A DNA stretch of 47,250 bases from an uncultured Selenomonadaceae bacterium. Lineage in GTDB: Bacteria; Bacillota; Negativicutes; Selenomonadales; Selenomonadaceae. Shown here one piece after another: positions 42,330-47,250 of this stretch; positions within the stretch are counted from its first letter, which is position 1, and each line of letters opens with the position of its first letter. The notes beneath the pieces are model-generated. The model searched no databases and was not told the DNA's origin. It saw nothing but the letters and a program-made list of their open reading frames with translations. The stretch covers positions 1 through 47,250 of the forward strand of contig CALELM010000024.1 of assembly GCA_937902665.1 (NCBI GenBank). The letters run 5' to 3'. The position numbers and the translations under genes are program-made.

Positions 42330-42992
42330 ATGGGGACAGGGAAAAGAATTTGCTACAGATGTTCCAGACTGATATCGAAACGTTTCATTAATGGCTTGAT
42401 TGTTTTGGTTCCCATTGTAATCACTCTTTTTGTGGTTTGGGAAACCTTGAATTTCACGGAAGGCGTATTGGGAAGGCACTTGCCTTTTTATTTTCCCGGG
42501 ATGGGATTGGTTACGCTCCTTTTTGTCATTTATTTGGTCGGTTGGCTGTCTTCCTCATGGTTTTTGAGGAAAATGATTCGTTATGTGGAGAGATTGCTTG
42601 GAAAGATACCGATTGTCAAGTTTATCTACAACAGTGTCAAGCATTTTTCTACTGCGGTTTTGGAATCAAATAACATGTTTGATCATGTGGTCATCGTACC
42701 GTATCATCAATCCAAGGCATTGGGCTTTGTCATGTCGGAGGTGCCGGAATTTCTTGCGGAAAAGCTGGGAGATGATTATGTTTGCGTGTTTATCCCTTGG
42801 AGCATCAACATGACTTCCGGAACGAACATCTTTGTCAAAAAGAGCGATGTTACTTACCTTGATATCAGCAGCGAGTCTGCTCTTCAGTATATGCTGACTG
42901 CCGGGGCCGTGATGCCAAAGTGTTCTCAAGATGCGGAGCATCACAAGGAATTGGACAACACGGGGATTTTGAAAAACAAGGTGGAATCCTGA
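42330..42992 (+). CDS. DUF502 family membrane protein
   Basis: A 220-residue protein of the DUF502 family, with two hydrophobic helices (about 25-45 and 55-75) and a conserved soluble part containing IPIVKFIYNSVKHFSTAV and FVMSEVPEF. Its function is unknown; members are found in many bacteria and plants as inner-membrane proteins. A GGAGG site precedes the ATG. The stop overlaps the recO start as TGATG. Confidence 0.85.
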   Translation: MGTGKRICYRCSRLISKRFINGLIVLVPIVITLFVVWETLNFTEGVLGRHLPFYFPGMGLVTLLFVIYLVGWLSSSWFLRKMIRYVERLLGKIPIVKFIYNSVKHFSTAVLESNNMFDHVVIVPYHQSKALGFVMSEVPEFLAEKLGDDYVCVFIPWSINMTSGTNIFVKKSDVTYLDISSESALQYMLTAGAVMPKCSQDAEHHKELDNTGILKNKVES

Positions 42993-43723
42993 TGGCGCAG
43001 TACAAGGAAGAAGCCTTGGTGCTTGGTACGCACAATTGGGGCGAGGCAGACAGGATGGTGACGCTGTTTACGCGCTCCAGCGGCAAGCTGAAAGCTGTGG
43101 CGTTTGGGTGTCGCCGCCCCAGAAGTCCTCTTGCGGCAGGTATGCAGATGTTTTCCCATGTGGAGGTGCAGCTGCAGAACGGAATGCGCCTTCCAACGGT
43201 CAAGCAGTGTATTTTGCTGCATCGTTACCCGAAACTGAGTGAGCATTTGGAAACCATGGCTTATGGTACTTTTGTGGCAGAAATGGTACGGGAATTTTTG
43301 CCGGAACATGTACCGGACGAGGCAGTATTTGATTTGCTTTTGGAAATATTTGAGGCGTTTGAGAAAAGGAATCCACGGATTACGGCTTTGGCGGCTGCAT
43401 GGCAGCTTTTGGAACATTCCGGTTTGCAGCTGCATTTTGAAAGATGCGTTCATTGCGGCAAGGAAATACAAGAAAATTCGTTTTTTGATTTAGGAGAGGG
43501 CGGGATTCTTTGCGGGAAATGCCGCACCTTGCATGCTGAAAATTTGATGCTGGGTGTACGCAATCTGATACGTTCCCTCCGTGATATGGATTGGAAGAAG
43601 GAGAAACGGTTTATATTGAAAAGGGATGAGCTTTTGGCAGCAGAGAAAATATTGCTGACCTATTTGCAGCAGACCTTGGGGCATCCCATGAAGTCCTTGC
43701 AGTTTTTGCAGCAGCTTTCGTGA
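42992..43723 (+). CDS. recO: DNA repair protein RecO
   Basis: RecO works with RecR to load RecA onto single-stranded DNA covered by SSB. The 243-residue protein has an N-terminal OB fold (YKEEALVLGTHNWGEADRMVTLFT), a helical middle and a zinc site with Cys152, Cys155, Cys174 and Cys177. The start is placed at 42992, overlapping the DUF502 stop as TGATG; an upstream in-frame start would add 24 residues that read through the DUF502 gene. A separate promoter follows for the glycine T-box. Confidence 0.93.
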   Translation: MAQYKEEALVLGTHNWGEADRMVTLFTRSSGKLKAVAFGCRRPRSPLAAGMQMFSHVEVQLQNGMRLPTVKQCILLHRYPKLSEHLETMAYGTFVAEMVREFLPEHVPDEAVFDLLLEIFEAFEKRNPRITALAAAWQLLEHSGLQLHFERCVHCGKEIQENSFFDLGEGGILCGKCRTLHAENLMLGVRNLIRSLRDMDWKKEKRFILKRDELLAAEKILLTYLQQTLGHPMKSLQFLQQLS

Positions 43724-43770
43724 AATTGGATTTTTGCTGTACAATATGCTGGAAGAGTGCAGGAGAATGT

Positions 43771-43799
43771 TTGACAAACGGTATATCTTTTGCTACACT
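43771..43799 (+). promoter_or_regulatory. Promoter of the T-box-glyQS operon
   Basis: TTGACA (43771-43776), a 17-bp spacer and TACACT (43794-43799). Transcription should begin near 43806, at the first stem of the T-box leader. Confidence 0.75.
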
Positions 43800-43805
43800 C
43801 AATAA

Positions 43806-43997
43806 CAGCGATGAGGAAGAGGAGTAGCTTCAGAAAAGCGAGGCAGTGTCGGTGGGAGTCTGCCAAGGAAGTGAAGGGCGCTTCGGAGCAAAAGAAAATA
43901 AGCATGAGCTGGATTTCTTCTGGAGATCAAGCAGGGTGGAACCGCGGGATTTTGAAGTCTCGTCCCTGTGACGCAAGTTGCAGGGATGGGACTTTTT
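43806..43997 (+). ncRNA. Glycine T-box riboswitch
   Basis: This leader senses uncharged glycine tRNA and controls glyQS. The T-box consensus AGGGTGGAACCGCG is at 43933-43946. Its UGGA bulge pairs with the tRNA 3' end, and the final A matches U73, the usual discriminator of bacterial glycine tRNA. GGC at 43877-43879, in a loop flanked by GAAG and CTTC, is the likely specifier codon. The terminator stem, AGTC-x-CGTCCCTG with CAGGGATGGGACT (43956-43992), is followed by TTTTT. When uncharged tRNA binds, the antiterminator forms and transcription continues into glyQ. Confidence 0.93.
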
Positions 43998-44040
43998 GTT
44001 TTTGCAGGATCTAGTTTTTATGGGAAAGAGGAGTGGATTT

Positions 44041-44922
44041 ATGAAATTTCAGGAAATTATTCTGGCCCTTCAAAAATTTTGGTCAGAACAGGGCTGCATT
44101 TTGGCACAGCCGTATGATGTGGAAAAAGGGGCCGGCACGATGAATCCATCAACATTTTTGCGGGTTCTTGGACCGGAGCCGTGGAATGTTGCCTATGTAG
44201 AGCCATCTCGCAGACCTGCGGATGGAAGATATGGAGATAACCCAAACCGTCTGTACCAGCATCATCAGTTTCAGGTAATCATGAAGCCGTCCCCGAACAA
44301 TATTCAGGAGCTTTACTTGGAGAGCTTGGAGACCCTTGGGATAGATCCCAAAAAGCATGATATTCGGTTTGTGGAGGATAACTGGGAATCTCCTACGCTC
44401 GGTGCATGGGGTTTAGGTTGGGAAGTATGGCTTGATGGCATGGAGATTACGCAGTTTACCTATTTCCAGCAGGTAGGAAGCCAAGATATCAAGCCGGTTG
44501 CGTCAGAGATTACCTATGGCTTGGAACGGCTCGCCATGTACATTCAAGGCGTTGAAAATGTTTATGATGTCCAGTGGAACGATGAAGTTACTTACGGAGA
44601 TGTTTTTCATCAAAATGAAGTAGAACAGTCTGCCTATTCCTTTGATCTTTCGGATGAGAAGCTTCTTTTCGACCTTTTTGAAAAATATGAGAAGGAAGCA
44701 GTTCGTATTATCGAGAAGGGCTGTGTTCATGCTGCATACGATTATGTTCTGAAATGTTCCCATACGTTTAATCTTTTGGATGCACGGGGTGCTATCAGTG
44801 TTTCGGAACGTACCGCATTTATTGGCCGTGTGCGCAAGCTGGCAAGGGTATGCGCTGAGTGCTACCTGAAGCAGAGGGAAGAGCTTGGTTATCCAATGTT
44901 GAAAGGGAGGAAAAACGCATGA
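44041..44922 (+). CDS. glyQ: Glycine-tRNA ligase alpha subunit
   Basis: The catalytic subunit of the tetrameric alpha2beta2 glycyl-tRNA synthetase. The 293-residue class II enzyme starts MKFQEIILALQKFWSEQGC and has the family segments PYDVEKGAGTMNPSTFLRVLGPEPW, YVEPSRRPADGRYG and LGAWGLGWEVWLDGMEITQFTYF-type motif 2 to 3 residues. The ATG at 44041 follows a GAGGAG site; upstream in-frame codons lie in the T-box terminator. Expression is controlled by the T-box just upstream. Confidence 0.96.
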   Translation: MKFQEIILALQKFWSEQGCILAQPYDVEKGAGTMNPSTFLRVLGPEPWNVAYVEPSRRPADGRYGDNPNRLYQHHQFQVIMKPSPNNIQELYLESLETLGIDPKKHDIRFVEDNWESPTLGAWGLGWEVWLDGMEITQFTYFQQVGSQDIKPVASEITYGLERLAMYIQGVENVYDVQWNDEVTYGDVFHQNEVEQSAYSFDLSDEKLLFDLFEKYEKEAVRIIEKGCVHAAYDYVLKCSHTFNLLDARGAISVSERTAFIGRVRKLARVCAECYLKQREELGYPMLKGRKNA

Positions 44923-46976
44923 GCAAAAATTTATTGTTGGAAATTGGTACAGAAGAGGTTCCGGCTCATGTCATGCCAGGAATCCTCAAGCAGCTGAAGG
45001 AACATGCAGAAAAGGCATTTCAAGAGCTGCGGTTGGATTATCAATCGGTACGGACCGTTGGAACACCGCGACGCAGTGCCCTCCTTGTCAGTGGGTTAGC
45101 AGAGAAGCAAGAGGATGTATCAAGCGAGAACAGGGGCCCATCTGTCAAGATCGCATTTGATGCGGATGGCAAGCCAACCAAGGCAGCAGAGGGATTTGCC
45201 CGTGGGCAGAAAATAGATGCAAAGGATCTGGTCGCAAAGGACGGCTATGTCTACGCTATGGTGCATCAAGAGGGAGAAGCGACAGCAAAGCTTTTGGAAA
45301 CGCTTTTGCCTAAGTTGATTTGTGAATTGAGCTTTCCGAACAATATGCGTTGGGCAGACCTCGATTTCAAATTTATTCGTCCTCTTCGTTGGATTGTTGC
45401 TCTTTTTGGCAGTGATGTGATTCCTTTTGAGGTAGCGGAAGTTTCTTCCGGGCGTGTCTCCAGAGGACATCGGGTCTTGTCACAGGGAAATTTTGAAATT
45501 GCAGATGCAGACAGCTATGAAAAGGCATGCGAGGAACAGTTCGTTATTGTGGATCCGGAGATTCGCAAGGAACAGATTCGCACGCAGCTTGTGAAGGTTG
45601 CCGAGGAACGTGGCGGTGTGGCAGAAATTACGGAAGACCTTCTGGAGGAAGTGCTTTATCTGGTAGAATATCCAACGGCACTTTGCGGTACTTTTGAGGA
45701 GAAATATTTGAAGCTTCCGGCGGAAGCTGTCATAACGCCAATGCGTGACCATCAGCGTTATTTTCCTGTCAAGGCGGCAGATGGTTCTTTGATGCCGATA
45801 TTCATTACGGTTCGCAATGGCGGCAAGGAGCATTTGGAGACGGTACAGCATGGAAATGAACGTGTGCTTCGCGCTCGTTTGGAGGATGCTCAGTTTTTCT
45901 TTGATGAAGACCGCAAAAAGACGTTGGAGGGGCATCGTGAGAAGCTGAAAACCGTTGTATTCCAGGAAGGTTTGGGAACGGTTTACGAGAAGTCTGAGCG
46001 ATTGGAGAAGTTGTCTTCTTTTATTGCTGAAAAGCTTCAAGTAAGTGAGACAGACAAGGAAAATGCGCTTCGTGCCGCTAAACTTTGCAAGGCGGATCTG
46101 GTAACCGGTATGGTAACGGAATTTACGGAGCTTCAAGGCATCATGGGAAGGGAATATGCAAAGCTGGACGGTGAGCGTGATGAGGTTGCAATAGCAATCG
46201 ATGAACACTATATGCCGCGTTTTGCAGGTGACAGGCAGCCAAAATCGACTGCTGGGCGTATTGTGAGCATTGCGGACAAGCTGGATACGATGGTAGGAAC
46301 ATTCAGCCGTGGGAAGATACCAACGGGTTCGCAGGATCCGTTTGCTCTTCGCCGTCAGGCACTGGGACTGGTAAATATGATGATGGAAGCAAAGTATGCA
46401 TTGTCCATCTCATCGGTTGTGGAACTGGCTATGGACCTTTATGGGATAGAGGATGAGGAAGCTCGCAAAAAAATGCAGAAGGATGTTGCCGATTTCATGC
46501 GTTTGCGCCTTAAAAACGTGCTGGCGGATGAAAAGGTTCGCTATGATATTGTTGATGCTGTACTGGAAGACGTAGATGATATTTATTCTGTGGAGCTTCG
46601 TGCTCAGGCAGTTGCAGGATTCCTTGCAAGTGAACAGGCGGAAAAGCAGGTACAGGCATTTGTGCGGGCAGCAAATCTTGCCAAGAAAGCAGAAAGCTCA
46701 TCCATCGATGCAGGGCTGCTGAAGGCAGCAGAAGAAAATGCATTGTATCAGGTATATGCTTCTGTATCTGATGAGGTTCAGCAGCTTCTGGAAGCAAAGG
46801 ATTATGAAGGTGCATTGGAAGCGCTTACAAGGCTTGCAGCACCGATTGATGCGTTTTTTGATGGCGTTATGGTCATGGACAAGGATGAGAAAATCAAGAA
46901 CAACCGGCTTGGGCTGTTGAAATCTATTCACATTATCGTGAATAAGGTTGCTGACTTCAACAAAATTGTATTTTGA
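44919..46976 (+). CDS. glyS: Glycine-tRNA ligase beta subunit
   Basis: The beta subunit binds tRNA and is needed for charging. The 685-residue protein begins LLLEIGTEEVPAHVMPG and contains NMRWADLDFKFIRPLRWIVALFG, a long HD-like central domain with MRDHQRYFPV, and a C-terminal DALR-type anticodon-binding helical domain. Its ATG overlaps the glyQ stop by four bases (ATGA) after a GGGAGG site, so the two subunits are made together. Confidence 0.96.
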   Translation: MSKNLLLEIGTEEVPAHVMPGILKQLKEHAEKAFQELRLDYQSVRTVGTPRRSALLVSGLAEKQEDVSSENRGPSVKIAFDADGKPTKAAEGFARGQKIDAKDLVAKDGYVYAMVHQEGEATAKLLETLLPKLICELSFPNNMRWADLDFKFIRPLRWIVALFGSDVIPFEVAEVSSGRVSRGHRVLSQGNFEIADADSYEKACEEQFVIVDPEIRKEQIRTQLVKVAEERGGVAEITEDLLEEVLYLVEYPTALCGTFEEKYLKLPAEAVITPMRDHQRYFPVKAADGSLMPIFITVRNGGKEHLETVQHGNERVLRARLEDAQFFFDEDRKKTLEGHREKLKTVVFQEGLGTVYEKSERLEKLSSFIAEKLQVSETDKENALRAAKLCKADLVTGMVTEFTELQGIMGREYAKLDGERDEVAIAIDEHYMPRFAGDRQPKSTAGRIVSIADKLDTMVGTFSRGKIPTGSQDPFALRRQALGLVNMMMEAKYALSISSVVELAMDLYGIEDEEARKKMQKDVADFMRLRLKNVLADEKVRYDIVDAVLEDVDDIYSVELRAQAVAGFLASEQAEKQVQAFVRAANLAKKAESSSIDAGLLKAAEENALYQVYASVSDEVQQLLEAKDYEGALEALTRLAAPIDAFFDGVMVMDKDEKIKNNRLGLLKSIHIIVNKVADFNKIVF

Positions 46977-47009
46977 CAGTATCCGAGCGGTCTAAAGAAC
47001 GCAGATAGA

Positions 47010-47059
47010 AAATATCGTGCAAGTGTTTTGCAGCTGCAAGCCTTGCACGATATTTTTTT
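47010..47059 (+). terminator. Rho-independent terminator after glyS
   Basis: AAATATCGTGCAAG (47010-47023) and CTTGCACGATATTT (47042-47055) form a perfect 14-bp stem followed by further T residues. It ends the glyQS transcript. Confidence 0.93.
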
Positions 47060-47183
47060 GATTCCGTTTGCTGGTGCAAGTGCAGGAAATCCGATGCGGT
47101 TTTATTTTGTGAGAGTGGTTTTTTGTTTTGCGTGGGAAGGATTTTGGGGATTTTTGGTTAATATAACGAGATAAAGAAGGAAA

Positions 47184-47250
47184 ATAACGAAGCTAAAATG
47201 TCCCCTTCTTCAACAGCTTGCTGTAAGTGGGGGAAGCCAAATTTTAACAA
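47184..47250 (+). repeat. Structured intergenic repeat, copy 5 (right end cut by window)
   Basis: The first 67 bp of a fifth copy, reading on the plus strand after the glyS terminator. ATAACG begins at 47184 and the first hairpin is intact. An ATAACGAG lies 21 bp upstream (47163), again a partial duplication of the repeat's left end. Confidence 0.85.

Noticed and set aside
46983..47010. tRNA-like stretch CCGAGCGGTCTAAAG after glyS
   Set aside because: It resembles a tRNA D-arm, but no acceptor stem, anticodon arm or GGTTCGAATCC-type T-arm follows; the sequence runs straight into the terminator.
1..47250. CRISPR array
   Set aside because: The repeat copies are dispersed by kilobases and about 145 bp long; no short regularly spaced repeats or cas genes were seen.

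Overview
The window looks like the chromosome of a diderm Firmicute (class Negativicutes), most like Selenomonas or a close relative. It combines Gram-negative envelope genes (ADP-heptose synthesis, heptosyltransferases, O-antigen ligase, an LptD-like protein, autotransporters, type I secretion) with Firmicute traits: a glycine T-box leader before glyQS, a single-chain clostridial-type PurL and strong GGAGG ribosome binding sites. The genus is an inference; no rRNA or tRNA gene is visible.

Region 1 (1-31.2 kb, minus strand). From about 25.3 kb down to 0.66 kb runs a nearly unbroken, tightly packed array of 22 recognisable genes plus one doubtful small ORF. In transcription order: an LptD/OstA-like protein, a heptose-7-P kinase, the heptose-1-P adenylyltransferase, a GT9 enzyme, an LTA-synthase-type sulfatase-fold enzyme, a second GT9, a second heptose kinase, HldD, GmhB, a GT-B glycosyltransferase, a WaaE-like GT2, a VirK/YbjX protein, a GT4, a third GT9, an O-antigen ligase, a multi-pass membrane protein, a second LTA-synthase-type enzyme, a GtrB-like GT2, a WbaP-like initiating transferase, another GT2 and two exported proteins of unknown function. 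Together they make ADP-heptose, build and decorate the LPS core, attach a polymer and move LPS to the cell surface. Upstream of them (25.6-31.2 kb) sits a type I secretion operon with a HlyD adaptor between two different HlyB-like ABC exporters. At the left end (0.2-0.5 kb) is a separate 63-codon gene with its own promoter-like sequence and terminator.

Region 2 (31.2-47.25 kb, mostly plus strand). After the broken 3' end of an autotransporter gene come purL, an orphan dhaM-like gene, a DUF2156 gene and a 2-hydroxyacid dehydrogenase. A complete autotransporter gene then runs on the minus strand, followed by a housekeeping cluster: ybeY, era, a DUF502 gene, recO, the glycine T-box, glyQ and glyS.

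The most unusual feature is a repeat of about 145 bp present five times (1-146, 25432-25579, 31830-31978, 40716-40857, and 47184 to the window end). It always reads in the same direction as its neighbouring genes. It folds into three hairpins closed by a short terminal helix. Differences between copies preserve pairing (one compensatory double change and two wobble changes), and length changes fall mostly in one loop. It borders or interrupts genes: it supplies the stop codon of one ABC exporter, adjoins the autotransporter remnant, and sits immediately upstream of purL and ybeY. I consider it a mobile (MITE-like) structured element.
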